NCBI GenBank assembly: GCA_963747535.1
Contig: CAVVFX010000008.1
Span: 310,001-374,000 of the forward strand
DNA length: 64,000 bases
Direction: 5' to 3'
Source of the DNA: CAVVFX01 sp963747535
GTDB lineage: Bacteria; Acidobacteriota; Terriglobia; Bryobacterales; Bryobacteraceae
Position numbers and translations under genes: made by a program. Numbering within the stretch: position 1 is the first letter of the stretch; every line of letters starts with the position of its first letter. The notes below the pieces were generated by a model. It saw nothing but the letters and a program-made list of their open reading frames with translations, was not told where the DNA came from and did no database searches. Below are positions 1 to 9,090 of this stretch, in pieces.

Positions 1-1516
1 GGGGCTTATTGTAACCGGAGCGCCATTCCGTGGTGTCGGCCTTGTCGGGCAATCCGTCGTACCATCCCAGGTACTCGTTGCAGCCCAGGACGTCGAGGTC
101 CGACCCGAGCGGATCGTCAATGGTATCGACATGGCCCTGCGTAGGCAAGCTGTCACCGTGGTGCAGCATGGCCGCCGTGACCAGGCGGGTTGGATCGGCG
201 GCGTGAACCTGTGCAGCCAGTTTGCGCAGGAACGCGTTGCGCGCCTCACCCACCGGCGTCTCGTTAGCCACCGACCACAGAATGATAGCGGCACGGTTTT
301 TGTCGCGCGCCATACTCTCCGCCAGTTGATTGCTTGCGTTCGCGAAAGTCTCCGGGTTCTCCCATGCAATGGTCCAGTAGACCGGTGTCTCCGACCACAC
401 CATCAGGCCCATACGATCCGCCTCGCGCACCATAGCTTCGTTATGCGGATAGTGCGCCAACCGCACAAAGTTGCAGCCCAGTTCCTTGGCCCAGCCGAGC
501 AGCGTACGCGCATCTTCCGGACTCCAGGCGCGCCCGCCGCGGAACGGAGCTTCTTCGTGAATCGAGATGCCGCGCAGAAACACAGACTTGCCATTAAGGA
601 GGATATCGGTACCTCTGGTCTCGATCGTCCGGAACCCGATCTGGTCATGCACGGAATCGGTTTCGGCGGCAATCGCCACGTCATACAGCTTGGGATTCTC
701 CGGCGACCAAAGTGTCAGTTTCGCCGGCACGTCGATCGCGGCATATCCCGTGGCATCCGTCGTCACCGACGCAGAAACGTTAGCCTCGGGAATGCGCACC
801 GTCACCTTTTGGCCCGCGCGTCCGCTGCCGTTGAGTTTGACCCAGCCGGCGATCTCCTGGGACGAGCCCTTCTTTAACTGAACGAAATAATCCTGCACAA
901 AGGTGGCCGGCAACTCGACGAGAGTTACACTGCGCGTCAGGCCCCCGTAATTCCACCAGTCCGTGTTGACCGTGGGGACTGCTTCCCGGTGGCGCTTGTT
1001 ATCCACCTTCACGACTACCGAATTGCCCTTTTCCCTCGTCTTTCCTGTAATCTCGAACGCGAACGGCGTAAACCCTCCCGTATGACTCCCCAGTTTTTCG
1101 CCGTTCAAATACACAATGGCTTCGTAATTCGCCGCGCCGAAATGCAGAAAGGTGCGCTGGCCAGGCTTAGCCTGATAGTCGAACAGGCGTCGATACCAGA
1201 TGGTGCCTTCATAGAAGAAGAGGCTGTCGCGCTGTGAATTCCAATCGCCCGGGACTTCGAGAGCTGTCGACGTATCGAAGTTGTACTCAATCAGCTCGCT
1301 GGGATTTTTCGGCTTGGCGTCCCGGAAGTAGCCTTCCTTCGACGGCTGGAGACGGAAGTCGTAGTAGCCGAATTCGTAAGGATCGACAATCGCCTTCCAC
1401 TTGCCGTCCAGGCTCGTGGATTGTCGTGCTCCAACATTTGCGATAGCCGTGACAGGCCCGGTCTGCGCCGACAGACAAGCTGTGCCGAGCGCCAGTACTG
1501 CGAAGTAGAGTTTCAT
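1..1516 (-). CDS. Glycoside hydrolase family 2 (beta-glucuronidase/beta-galactosidase-like), 3' end missing
   Basis: The 505 visible codons run off the left edge, so the C-terminus is not seen. The ATG at 1516 begins a signal peptide (MKLYFAVLALGTACLSAQ), so export is likely. A jelly-roll sugar-binding region follows (DWNSQRDSLFFYEGTIWYRR), then an immunoglobulin-like domain (LWSPENPKLYDV) and the start of the TIM barrel (FLRGISIHEEAPFRGGR). The GH2 acid/base motif W-S-V-A-N-E is present, with Glu at about residue 419. The nucleophile Glu should lie beyond the window. The family hydrolyses terminal beta-linked glucuronosyl, galactosyl or mannosyl residues; the fold order resembles beta-glucuronidase, but the substrate cannot be fixed. 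The gene is followed upstream by the transporter gene on the same strand with a 60-base gap; no functional link is evident. Confidence 0.9.
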   Translation of the reverse strand, partial: MKLYFAVLALGTACLSAQTGPVTAIANVGARQSTSLDGKWKAIVDPYEFGYYDFRLQPSKEGYFRDAKPKNPSELIEYNFDTSTALEVPGDWNSQRDSLFFYEGTIWYRRLFDYQAKPGQRTFLHFGAANYEAIVYLNGEKLGSHTGGFTPFAFEITGKTREKGNSVVVKVDNKRHREAVPTVNTDWWNYGGLTRSVTLVELPATFVQDYFVQLKKGSSQEIAGWVKLNGSGRAGQKVTVRIPEANVSASVTTDATGYAAIDVPAKLTLWSPENPKLYDVAIAAETDSVHDQIGFRTIETRGTDILLNGKSVFLRGISIHEEAPFRGGRAWSPEDARTLLGWAKELGCNFVRLAHYPHNEAMVREADRMGLMVWSETPVYWTIAWENPETFANASNQLAESMARDKNRAAIILWSVANETPVGEARNAFLRKLAAQVHAADPTRLVTAAMLHHGDSLPTQGHVDTIDDPLGSDLDVLGCNEYLGWYDGLPDKADTTEWRSGYNKP

Positions 1517-1576
1517 CTGCAGTGCCTTAAGTCCCAGTATCCGTCAGAAGCGGAGCCCTCCGTCCGAAAATCTCGC

Positions 1577-2866
1577 TCACACTACGAAAAGCGCTACTGC
1601 CGCGAATGTCATGACGGCGGCCGCGAGCCATCCCAACCCCTGCATCCATCGCGGATTGACCCACTCGCCCATTACCGTAGGGTCGCTGGTCAGCAACACC
1701 ACCAGCACGATCAGCGGAGCCGCGAGGATGCCGTTCAACACCGCCGAATAGAAGAGCATCTGAACCGCGCTGAGGCCGATGTACTCCAACGTGATCCCCA
1801 CTACCACCGCAACCGCCAGGACCCAATAGAACTTGCGCACCACCTTGGGAGGAGTCCCCAGCGACGCTGCCCACGCCGCCGACTCGGCTACGGCATACGC
1901 GCTCGACCCGGCCAGAACCGGCACCGCGAGAACTCCCGTGCCGATGATCCCGAGCGTGAAGAGCAGATAAGCCTGCTCGCCGGCCAGCGGGCGCAAGGCT
2001 TCGGCCGCCTGTTTCGCGGTGTCGATATGCGTGATGCCGTGGGCGTGCAGCGTGGTTCCGGTAGTGAGAATGATGAAATACATCACGAAATTCGAGAAGA
2101 ACATTCCGGTAAAGACGTCGACCGACGCGGACGTCATCTCCTTGGGAGTGGCGCCGCGGCGTTCGGTCACGGAATGGAGTCCCCTCGCCCGCTCCTCCTC
2201 GACCTCCTGCGACGCCTGCCAGAAGAAGAGGTACGGGGAGATCGTAGTGCCGAGAATTCCGACCAGCACCGCCAGATAGGCTTTGGTCCATTGGATCTGC
2301 GGGACCAGCGTGGCGTGCAGCACCGCGCCCCAGTCGGGTTTGACCAGAAAGGCAGTGATGACATAAGCGAACAGCGCCAGGGTGAGCCATTTGAAAATCC
2401 TCGCGATGCGTCGATAGGAGAGCAGAATCAGGCCGGCGACGATGGCAATTGCAAGCAGAGGGCTCCAGATGTAAGCCTTGATGCCCGTGACCATTTCGAG
2501 CGCATCACCCATCCCGCCCAGATCCGCCCCGATGTTGAAGACGTTGGCGACCAGTAGGATTGCGCACGACGACCAGAGGACCCATCGTGGATAGCGGCGT
2601 CGAATCACGCCCGCGAGGCCCCGTCCGGTGACTATCCCTAAGCGCGCGCACATCAGTTGGACCGCAGCCATCAGCGGGAAAGAGAATACGGCGGTCCATA
2701 GCGCGGCGAGCCCGAACTGTGCGCCCGTGACCGAATAAGTGGAGATGCCTGAGGGATCGTCGTCGGCCGCGCCGGTGATCAGACCCGGTCCTAGATTGTC
2801 GAAGAATTCCCTCGCGAGAAAACTTCCCGAGCCGTCGGCCTTGGGCGGAGATCCTTGTTGGGGCAT
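1577..2866 (-). CDS. Nramp-like divalent metal transporter
   Basis: A 429-residue polytopic inner-membrane protein with about eleven hydrophobic segments. Its N-terminus (N-L-G-P-G-L-I-T-G-A-A-D-D-D-P-S-G) matches TM1 of the Nramp superfamily. The canonical metal-binding DPGN reads DPSG (residues 37-40), and the TM6 region (FFSNFVMYFIILTTGTTLHAHG) lacks the usual MPH motif. Known Nramp proteins import Mn2+ or Fe2+ with protons. The altered binding residues here suggest a divergent branch of unknown selectivity, so no mntH name is given. Length is normal for the family. No regulator is adjacent. Confidence 0.85.
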   Translation of the reverse strand: MPQQGSPPKADGSGSFLAREFFDNLGPGLITGAADDDPSGISTYSVTGAQFGLAALWTAVFSFPLMAAVQLMCARLGIVTGRGLAGVIRRRYPRWVLWSSCAILLVANVFNIGADLGGMGDALEMVTGIKAYIWSPLLAIAIVAGLILLSYRRIARIFKWLTLALFAYVITAFLVKPDWGAVLHATLVPQIQWTKAYLAVLVGILGTTISPYLFFWQASQEVEEERARGLHSVTERRGATPKEMTSASVDVFTGMFFSNFVMYFIILTTGTTLHAHGITHIDTAKQAAEALRPLAGEQAYLLFTLGIIGTGVLAVPVLAGSSAYAVAESAAWAASLGTPPKVVRKFYWVLAVAVVVGITLEYIGLSAVQMLFYSAVLNGILAAPLIVLVVLLTSDPTVMGEWVNPRWMQGLGWLAAAVMTFAAVALFVV

Positions 2867-3083
2867 GCGCTATTCAGGGCCCCAATCGATCGCTGGGCCT
2901 CCAGGCTACCTTAGCATCCCGGCCAAGGTAACTGATGCGAGGGGAATGGAACGTTGTCTCGATGGCGAAGGAATCCAGAGTCCAAGGGTATTCTCTAGTT
3001 GGCGTGCTATTATAAAGATTCCATAATCTTTACGTAAAGCAAACGATAGATACAAAAGGACCTTCCTCAGACGGTATTTAGCC

Positions 3084-3266
3084 ATGACTCGCGAGCAGAT
3101 CGAGGAAGCGCTACATAAGGAATTAGCGGTCGCGCGTGAAAGATTCGGCGCTGAAAAAAGCCCGGACCGAAGGGTGGAGTTTGAACGGGCGCTGACCCGT
3201 TACAATGAGTTTTTCGTTGAGCGCCGAATCCCGCCTGGCCTCAATGGTGCCCTAGACAGCCGCTGA
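3084..3266 (+). CDS. Small hypothetical protein (60 aa)
   Basis: This charged, probably helical 60-residue protein has no signal peptide or membrane segment. It begins MTREQIEEAL and contains Arg/Glu-rich helices. I do not recognise the family. It stands alone between the divergent transporter gene and a decayed kinase gene. The preceding 80 bases are AT-rich and could hold its promoter. The reading frame is intact with coding-like third-position GC, but the short length limits certainty. Confidence 0.45.
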   Translation: MTREQIEEALHKELAVARERFGAEKSPDRRVEFERALTRYNEFFVERRIPPGLNGALDSR

Positions 3267-3305
3267 TTCGATACAATTCGTTAGAGCGTCTTTAGGACAC
3301 TATCT

Positions 3306-4085
3306 TTGGATTCGGTCGGTCACAACTTGTCTCCTGACTTCAGGCTGCTATTCGAATCGGCGCCCGGCCTGCACCTCGTTCTCGCGCCCGACCTGCGAAT
3401 TGTAGCGGTGAGCGATGCCTATCTCCGGGCGACCATGACCATCCGGGCGGAAATCGTCGGTCGCGGAATCTTCGAAGTCTTCCCCGATAATCCACAGGAT
3501 CCCGCCGCCACCGGCGTCGGCAATCTCAGGAGCTCTCTGGAGCGGGTGTTCAGGGCGGCGGCGCCGTAACAGTGGAAAGCGTGCCTTGACCGTCATTGGC
3601 GGCCACGTCAACTTTGCTAAGCAGGAGTTGGCCGGCAGCCCGGGACTGAAGAGCCTGCAGGAGATTGAAAAGGCGGCAGCGCGCGCCGCATCTCTCACCG
3701 CGCAACTGCTCGCCTTCAGCGGTAAGCAGGTGCTCCAGCCTCGCGTACTCGATTGCAACGCAGTCGTGAAGGCCATGGAGAATATGCTCCGCGCGCAGAT
3801 CGGCGAGAATATTTCGCTGGTCACGGCATTCGGCAGCAAGAAGCGCTGATGCTGGCCCAATCCCGTCAAATCGATCTTCTTCTGACCGACGTGATGATGC
3901 CCGGAATCAGCGGTCCGGAACTGGCGGACCAACTGGTGAGCCGCCGAAAGGACTTGACCCTGCTATATATGTCAGGGTACGACCGCAACCTGATTGCCGG
4001 GAAGGTAGCGGCGGGAGCAAACTTCCTGGCGAAGCCGTTTACGTTTCCGGCGCTTCTCTCCAAGGTTTCCGATCTGTTAGGCTAG
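3306..4085 (+). pseudogene. Decayed hybrid histidine kinase (PAS, HisKA and receiver remnants)
   Basis: Three consecutive reading-frame pieces together resemble one hybrid kinase that has lost sections. Piece one (3306-3569) is a PAS domain (F-R-L-L-F-E-S-A-P-G-L-H-L-V-L-A-P-D) that stops early. Piece two, in another frame (about 3571-3849), is a HisKA-like helical hairpin (TVIGGHVNFAKQELAG, then AASLTAQLLAFSGKQ), lacking the phospho-accepting His block at its start. Piece three (from about 3849) is the second half of a receiver domain (LLLTDVMMPGISGPELADQL, then FLAKPFT) lacking the N-terminal acidic pair. The whole ATPase domain is missing, which implies an internal deletion near 3840 as well as a frameshift near 3560. 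Piece two's TGA overlaps an ATG of piece three, so translation of fragments is conceivable but unlikely to be functional. Confidence 0.75.
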
Positions 4086-4126
4086 CAGGACGGCCATCCG
4101 AATCCCGGCCGGAATTCTGTAGTGGC

Positions 4127-4148
4127 CTGATCGAAATCGCTCGATCAG
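4127..4148. other. Perfect 8-bp hairpin after the decayed kinase
   Basis: CTGATCGA (4127-4134) and TCGATCAG (4141-4148) form an inverted repeat with a six-base loop. A T-run occurs about 25 bases later, not directly after the stem, so a terminator role is possible but weak. Confidence 0.3.
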
Positions 4149-4285
4149 CCGCACAACATAGGAATTGTGTTGCTTTTTAACCCACTCCTGAGTGTAGACA
4201 CCCAGATTCAGCCCCAAATTTCTATAGAACACAGAAACTAAGTAAGTTATGAGTTGGCGGATAGCGTGCTAAACATTCCACATAA

Positions 4286-4675
4286 ATGAGGACAGTTCTG
4301 GTAGCTGACGGCATGGCGGGTGGACGCGAATTGCTGCGCATACTCCTGGAGCATGAAGGCTTCGAGGTATTCGAGGCTGCGACCGGTTCGCAAGCGGTCC
4401 AAATCGCTCGCGTGAAGGTGCCGGACCTCATCCTGCTGGACGTGGAACTGCCTGTTTCCGATGGGTATGCCGCGGTGCGGCAGATGAGACTGGATGAGCG
4501 TTTGAAAGATCGGGCCATTGTGGCTGTGACGGATAGCGCGCACCGCGCCGACCGGGAGCGGCTGCTCACGGCAGGTTTCAGCGGGTATATCGTGAAGCCG
4601 GTGGTTCTGCGCAGCCTTAGGCAACACCTGACTGAGCTCGCGCCGTTGCTGCCTGGGATGCTGCCGGAAGCGTGA
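4286..4675 (+). CDS. Single-domain response regulator
   Basis: The 129-residue protein is one receiver (CheY/DivK-like) domain with no output domain. The phospho-acceptor Asp is in LILLDVELP, the Thr in VAVTDSA and the Lys in IVKPV. The first acidic pocket reads V-L-V-A-D rather than the usual D-D, so one Mg2+-binding acid is replaced by Ala. It could relay phosphate from the neighbouring hybrid kinase, which is encoded convergently. The last 59 bases of this gene overlap the last 59 bases of that kinase gene on the other strand. The partner assignment is inference from position. Confidence 0.85.
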   Translation: MRTVLVADGMAGGRELLRILLEHEGFEVFEAATGSQAVQIARVKVPDLILLDVELPVSDGYAAVRQMRLDERLKDRAIVAVTDSAHRADRERLLTAGFSGYIVKPVVLRSLRQHLTELAPLLPGMLPEA

Positions 4676-6608
4676 AAGTAAACCGGCTGCCCTTGCCGTG
4701 CTCGCTTTCGAGCCAGATGCGGCCGCCGTGGTGCTCCACTAATGCCCGCGTGATCGGAAGTCCGAGACCGGTGCCGGGGTGCGCACTTCTGGTCGCCGCC
4801 AGGACCTGGTGATACCGATCGAACACCTTTGCCTGCTGTTCCTTGGGAATGCCTATGCCACTGTCACTCACCGCAATCTGCACGAAGGGATCACGATGTT
4901 CGGCCTCGATTCGGATGCAACCTCCGTCGGGAGTGAATTTAATGGCGTTGCTCAACAGATTATACAGGACCTGTTTGAAACGCAGAGGGTCGGCGTGGAG
5001 CTTGTGACAGCCCCCCGCGCTGATCTCGAGATGAATGGATTTGGCCTGCACCTGAGGCCGCACTGAGGAGACTACCTCCTCGATGGCCGCGGAGGTTTCA
5101 AAGATCTCCCAGCGCAGTTGCAGCCCGCCGGACTGGATCTTGCTGAGATCGAGGATGTCGTTGATCAGCGCCAGGAGATGCTGGGAGTCGCTGACAATGT
5201 GTTGGACAAAGTGGGTCTGGTCGCCGTTCAACGGCCCTGCCACCTGCTCGGCCAACAGGTCGGCAAAGCCGATAATCGTGTGGAGCGGCGCCCGCAGTTC
5301 GTGGCTCACGCTGGCGAGAAACTGATCTTTCGCCCGGTCAGCGTTTTCCAGTTCAATATTCTTCGCGTGGAGCGCTTTTTCGAAATGCTTGCGCTCGGAG
5401 ATATCACGAATAGAACTGCTGATGAGCACTCCTTCGGCGGTCTCGATGGGACTCAGCGATATTTCGATGGGAAACTCCTCGCCGTTTTTGCGCAAACCGA
5501 AGAGTTCGAGACCTTGCCCCATGGGGCGTACGTGCGGCCCGGCGGCGTAGCCGGAGCGAAGTGCCGGATGACGTCCGCGGAAGCGTTCCGGCGTCAACAT
5601 GTCCACAGTTTGACCCAGTAGCTCATCGCGCGTATAACCGAATTGCTTCTCGGTCTGGGCGTTGACCAGAATGATCTGGCCGCTGCCATCGACGATCACC
5701 ATCGCGTCCGGCGCCGATTCCAACAAAGCGCGGAACCTCTGTTCGGCGCGATGGAGTTCCTCGACTCGCGACTCGAGTTGCCGGTTAATTCCCAGGAACC
5801 CCTCCTCCACCTGCTTCTGGAGGGTGATGTCACGGTTGATTTCGAGGATTTCGATCTCGTCGTCCTCAGTGTTCCGGACGGCCGCGATTCGAACCGCCCA
5901 ACGGCTGGAGACCACCACGATACTCTCATTGCTGGTTACGTGACGGAGTATTCCCTCCCAGCGGCCAGTCTGGCGCAGCGCCCTTTCAATGTTTTCGAAG
6001 GGCTCCGGGAAGACGGTTTTCAGCAGTTTGTGGGACAACCTCCCGATCGCCTGTTTCTTCGACCAGCCATAGAGGGATTCGGCTCCGTGGTTCCAGTAGC
6101 GAATCCGACCGTCGAAACTTCGAACGATCACGGCATCGTGCGCCAGTTCCAGTAATCCAGCCTGACGTTCCAGCGCGTCATACACGATCTTACTGTGGGG
6201 GACGTTCGCGCCCTTGGCCTGCGGCGCGTTTGATAATTCAAGCAAACTTGCGATCAGGTCCTGCGCGGAGTACGGCTTGCGGAGGAATCGCACGTCATTG
6301 ACCGGCAGGCGATGGTAGAGCGAATCGTCGGTGGCGCTCAGGTCATCAAGCGAGTATCCGGAGACCAGGAGAATTTTCAATGCGGGCGCCAAGGCCTTTA
6401 GCTGAACTGCGGTTTCGACACCGCTGCCATCGGGCAAACTCACGTCGGCAATGAGAATCTCGACGACGCCATCAGCTTCACGGAACTTTTCTAAAGCGGA
6501 TGCAGCCGAGGCGCACATGAACGTAGCAAATCCTCTGCTTTTGAGGTAAAGAGCAGTAAGTTCCAGGACGCCCGTGTTGTCGTCTAGAATCAGAACCGTA
6601 CCACTCAT
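4617..6608 (-). CDS. Hybrid sensor histidine kinase: receiver-PAS-PAS-HisKA-HATPase
   Basis: The start at 6608 (MSGTVLILDDN) follows GAAGGAAG at good spacing; an in-frame ATG at 6692 is less likely. Domains in order: an N-terminal receiver (D-D in LILDDN, Asp in LIADVSLPDGSG, Lys in FLRKPYS), a PAS domain (ELAHDAVIVRSFDGRIRYWN), a second PAS domain (LLESAPDAMVIVDGSGQI) ending SIRDISERK, then HisKA with phospho-accepting His in SVSHELRAPLH. The ATPase domain has the N box NLLSNAIKFTP, DSGIGIP and GTGLGL. No transmembrane segment is visible, so it is probably a cytoplasmic sensor. The receiver at the N-terminus suggests it is itself a phosphorelay target. The signal is unknown. Its 3' end overlaps a single-domain receiver gene. 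Confidence 0.9.
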   Translation of the reverse strand: MSGTVLILDDNTGVLELTALYLKSRGFATFMCASAASALEKFREADGVVEILIADVSLPDGSGVETAVQLKALAPALKILLVSGYSLDDLSATDDSLYHRLPVNDVRFLRKPYSAQDLIASLLELSNAPQAKGANVPHSKIVYDALERQAGLLELAHDAVIVRSFDGRIRYWNHGAESLYGWSKKQAIGRLSHKLLKTVFPEPFENIERALRQTGRWEGILRHVTSNESIVVVSSRWAVRIAAVRNTEDDEIEILEINRDITLQKQVEEGFLGINRQLESRVEELHRAEQRFRALLESAPDAMVIVDGSGQIILVNAQTEKQFGYTRDELLGQTVDMLTPERFRGRHPALRSGYAAGPHVRPMGQGLELFGLRKNGEEFPIEISLSPIETAEGVLISSSIRDISERKHFEKALHAKNIELENADRAKDQFLASVSHELRAPLHTIIGFADLLAEQVAGPLNGDQTHFVQHIVSDSQHLLALINDILDLSKIQSGGLQLRWEIFETSAAIEEVVSSVRPQVQAKSIHLEISAGGCHKLHADPLRFKQVLYNLLSNAIKFTPDGGCIRIEAEHRDPFVQIAVSDSGIGIPKEQQAKVFDRYHQVLAATRSAHPGTGLGLPITRALVEHHGGRIWLESEHGKGSRFTFTLPAASQAATARAQSGVA

Positions 6609-6849
6609 GGCACTTCCTTCTCGGAAACCGGAATCGAATTGCAGGCTGTGAGACGAGGTACGCTCGTAGGGAACAAGTACCTCGCCGGTCACAGATTGGC
6701 TAAGCCAAAACCTAGGGTATTTTCTAGATGGTACCGAAAAGGATAGTAATTTTCAATACCATTAGTCAACAACGCAATCTTTTTACATTGCACTACATAG
6801 GCAATTCAAACGTAATGAAATTTATGTCCCGGATTTATTTGAAATGACT

Positions 6850-6915
6850 TGGGCGCCCCCGAGGCTTGCACGACAAGGACGACCAGGGGGTCGCTTCCGG
6901 GACGTGGGCGTCCGC
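6850..6915 (-). repeat. Family B hairpin repeat, degraded copy
   Basis: Read on the minus strand, this segment has GCGGACGCCCACGTCC followed by AAGCGACCCCCTGGTCG, matching the two-hairpin repeat seen at 9047, 13235, 18211 and 22781. It lies between the hybrid kinase gene and the 3' end of the Tad operon. The remaining intergenic bases (6609-6849) are AT-rich and show no gene. Confidence 0.6.
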
Positions 6916-6943
6916 AACAAAAGCTAACGCGTAGCGGCCGTTG

Positions 6944-7891
6944 TTAGCGCAGACCGCCGGCGCTGCCGCCGCCCAGCGTCTTCAAATCATGCAGCACACT
7001 CAACATGCCGGGCACCAGCGTGATGACGAACAGCACCGGCAGAATGAAAATAACGATCGGGAACAGCATCTTGATACCGGCCTTTCCGACCGCGGCTTCG
7101 GCGCGCAGCTTCCGGCGAGTGCGGAGCGCGTCCGCATAGACTTTCAGCGCCTGCGACAAACTGGTGCCGAAGCGCTCACTCTGGATGATCATGGCCGAGA
7201 GCGACTTGATGTCTTCGAGTCCCGTGCGGCGGACGAGTTGCTGGAAAGCCGACGCTCGCTCCTGGCCCGCACGAACCTGCATGACAACCGTGTAGAATTC
7301 GCTTGCCAGCGCGGGGTAAATGTATTGCATTTCGTCGCTGACCCGGACCATGGCCTGGTCCAGCGCCAGCCCGGTGCCGAGCACGATGCCGAGCATATCG
7401 ACGGTATCGGGGAGCGCTTCCTGGAGTTTCTTGCGGTATCGCTTTTCCATCCGGCCCAGCACCATGGAGGGTCCCATGAAGCCGATAATGAACGCCGCGC
7501 AGAGGCCGCCCAGCATCGAGGCAGGCGTATTGCCGCGCTGCAGCCATGCCATGCCGGCCATGAGCAGCACCATGAAAACGAAGCAGCAAACCACGAAGAC
7601 GTTCACCGCAGCCTTATTGCGGACGCCGGCGCGCGCGAGCTTCTTCTCATTGTCGCGAATCCAGCCGTCCGCGCCCGGTATCAAGGCGATGACGTAAACG
7701 AAGCGATTGAGGAAGCCTCCGCCCGCTTTCCGGCGCTGGGCGCTCCCACGCTGGGTCGACACCATGGAGTTGGTCTGCAACTCCGCCAGACGATCGCCCA
7801 CCGGATCTTCCTGTTCCTGGAAGATTTGCGTGCCGGTCCAGACCAAGCCGACGATGGTGGCGAAAGCGAGAATAAATACCAGAATCAGCAT
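6944..7891 (-). CDS. tadC: Tad pilus inner-membrane platform protein TadC
   Basis: A 315-residue protein with a type II secretion F (T2SSF) domain (about residues 150-280, LPDTVDMLGIVLGTGLALDQAM). There is one N-terminal membrane helix, a pair near 90-140 and one at the C-terminus (MLFPIVIFILPVLFVITLVPG). With TadB it is thought to form the inner-membrane platform on which the CpaF ATPase drives Flp pilin assembly. The start follows GAGG six bases upstream, and the gene begins eight bases after the tadB stop. It is the last gene of the long minus-strand Tad operon. Confidence 0.93.
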   Translation of the reverse strand: MLILVFILAFATIVGLVWTGTQIFQEQEDPVGDRLAELQTNSMVSTQRGSAQRRKAGGGFLNRFVYVIALIPGADGWIRDNEKKLARAGVRNKAAVNVFVVCCFVFMVLLMAGMAWLQRGNTPASMLGGLCAAFIIGFMGPSMVLGRMEKRYRKKLQEALPDTVDMLGIVLGTGLALDQAMVRVSDEMQYIYPALASEFYTVVMQVRAGQERASAFQQLVRRTGLEDIKSLSAMIIQSERFGTSLSQALKVYADALRTRRKLRAEAAVGKAGIKMLFPIVIFILPVLFVITLVPGMLSVLHDLKTLGGGSAGGLR

Positions 7892-7899
7892 AATGGACC

Positions 7900-8871
7900 T
7901 CAGGCCTTGATATTGGCCAGCTTACGGATGACGATAATACCGATAATTTCCGAGATAATCGCGTACGTCAGGAATTTGCTGCCGATCGGATCGGTCCACA
8001 GCAGCCTGATATATTCGGGCTTGAGTACCCAGAATCCCAGGCCGACGACCAGGGGCATGGTGCACAGCAGTCCCGCGGAAAAACGCTGTTGGGCGGTATG
8101 CGCTCTCATCTTCGCGGCCATATTGAGACGCTCGCGAATCAGCGTGGAGAGGTTTTCGAGAACCGCGACCATGTTGGCGCCCGTCTGCCGCTGCAGGATC
8201 AGGCCGGTGACGAAGAATTTGAGATCGATGATCGGCACGCGCTCACCGAGACCATGCAGGGCAGCTTCGATCTGCGAGCCGAGGGCCAGTTCCTCCATGA
8301 CCTTCTTGAATTCTTTCTTAATCGGATCGCTGGTTTCCGTGGAAATGGTTTCGAGACCGCTGTGAATATTATGGCCCGCGCGCATGGTACGGGTGAATAG
8401 ATCGATCGCGTCCGGCAAATTCTCTTCAAATTTAGCCATCCGGCGAGAGCGAACCTTCGAAATATAGAAGACCGGCGCCGCGCCCACCAGGAGAGAGATC
8501 ATCAATCGCAGCAGGTAAAGATCCAGGACGAAGCCCAGCAGAAGATACACCACCACCGCGCTGATGACGCTCAGAGCCAGAACGTCGGTAGGTTTGTACT
8601 TCAAATCTGCCTGGCGGATCATTACCTGAAGGCGCCGCTGCAGGCCGAGCCACTCGAAGAACGCCGAGAGAAAGCCGAAAGCCCCTTTGCTCTCGCGCTG
8701 GATGAGATCCGAGCCCGTCCGGGTCTTCGAGCGGGTGGCCATCCGCAGATCGCGCAACCGGCCGGCCAGTTCCTTAGCCTGCTCCTGTTGCGGAATCACC
8801 CACGCGTAGTGTGCCACACCATATAGGATCAGCGAGAAAATGATGCCGAACGTGATGAAGGTCCCAAACAT
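7900..8871 (-). CDS. tadB: Tad pilus inner-membrane platform protein TadB
   Basis: A 323-residue T2SSF protein. A membrane anchor at residues 5-30 is followed by a cytoplasmic linker, two hydrophobic segments (about 95-140), the T2SSF four-helix region (ENLPDAIDLFTRTMRAGHNI) and C-terminal membrane segments. It pairs with TadC in the pilus platform. The start has AGAGGT six bases upstream. The gene is separated from cpaF, upstream in the operon, by an unusually long 497-base stretch packed with repeats. Confidence 0.93.
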   Translation of the reverse strand: MFGTFITFGIIFSLILYGVAHYAWVIPQQEQAKELAGRLRDLRMATRSKTRTGSDLIQRESKGAFGFLSAFFEWLGLQRRLQVMIRQADLKYKPTDVLALSVISAVVVYLLLGFVLDLYLLRLMISLLVGAAPVFYISKVRSRRMAKFEENLPDAIDLFTRTMRAGHNIHSGLETISTETSDPIKKEFKKVMEELALGSQIEAALHGLGERVPIIDLKFFVTGLILQRQTGANMVAVLENLSTLIRERLNMAAKMRAHTAQQRFSAGLLCTMPLVVGLGFWVLKPEYIRLLWTDPIGSKFLTYAIISEIIGIIVIRKLANIKA

Positions 8872-8978
8872 TATTTACCTCTCTTCAACGCTCGCTTACC
8901 GAGCGGCGACCGTAAGGGAGTGGTTACCAGCCTGTGGCAGAAGCTTGGTGGAGTAAGCCTTTGGCCTGCCGTAGGGCA

Positions 8979-8998
8979 GACCATCGTTTTTTGTGGTC
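8979..8998 (+). repeat. Family A hairpin repeat, copy A1
   Basis: The core GACCATCGTTTTTTGTGGTC is identical to copies at 10753, 10803 and 10852. The arms GACCA and TGGTC flank a T-rich loop. It shares the upstream CCGTAGGGC and downstream GCAGCC context with the copy inside the DUF2339 gene at 52994. Confidence 0.85.
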
Positions 8999-9046
8999 GG
9001 GGTACCCTCTGGGTCGCTGCGGAGCAGCCTCTCGGCCTTGGCCTCT

Positions 9047-9090
9047 TGTGGGGCGGACGCCCACGTCCGCAAGCGACCCCCTGGTCGCTT
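9047..9090 (+). repeat. Family B double-hairpin repeat, best copy
   Basis: It reads TGTGGGGCGGACGCCCACGT then CCGCAAGCGACCCCCTGGTCGC. Two stems are visible: GCGGACG/CGTCCGC and GCGACC/GGTCGC. This is the clearest copy and defines the family. Confidence 0.85.

Noticed and set aside
1421..2557. A 378-codon plus-strand frame opposite the Nramp-like gene
   Set aside because: Composition is typical of antisense translation, and the minus strand has a complete transporter.
6941..8365. A 474-codon plus-strand frame opposite tadC and tadB
   Set aside because: It is His/Asp/Arg-rich antisense translation of two well-supported T2SSF genes.
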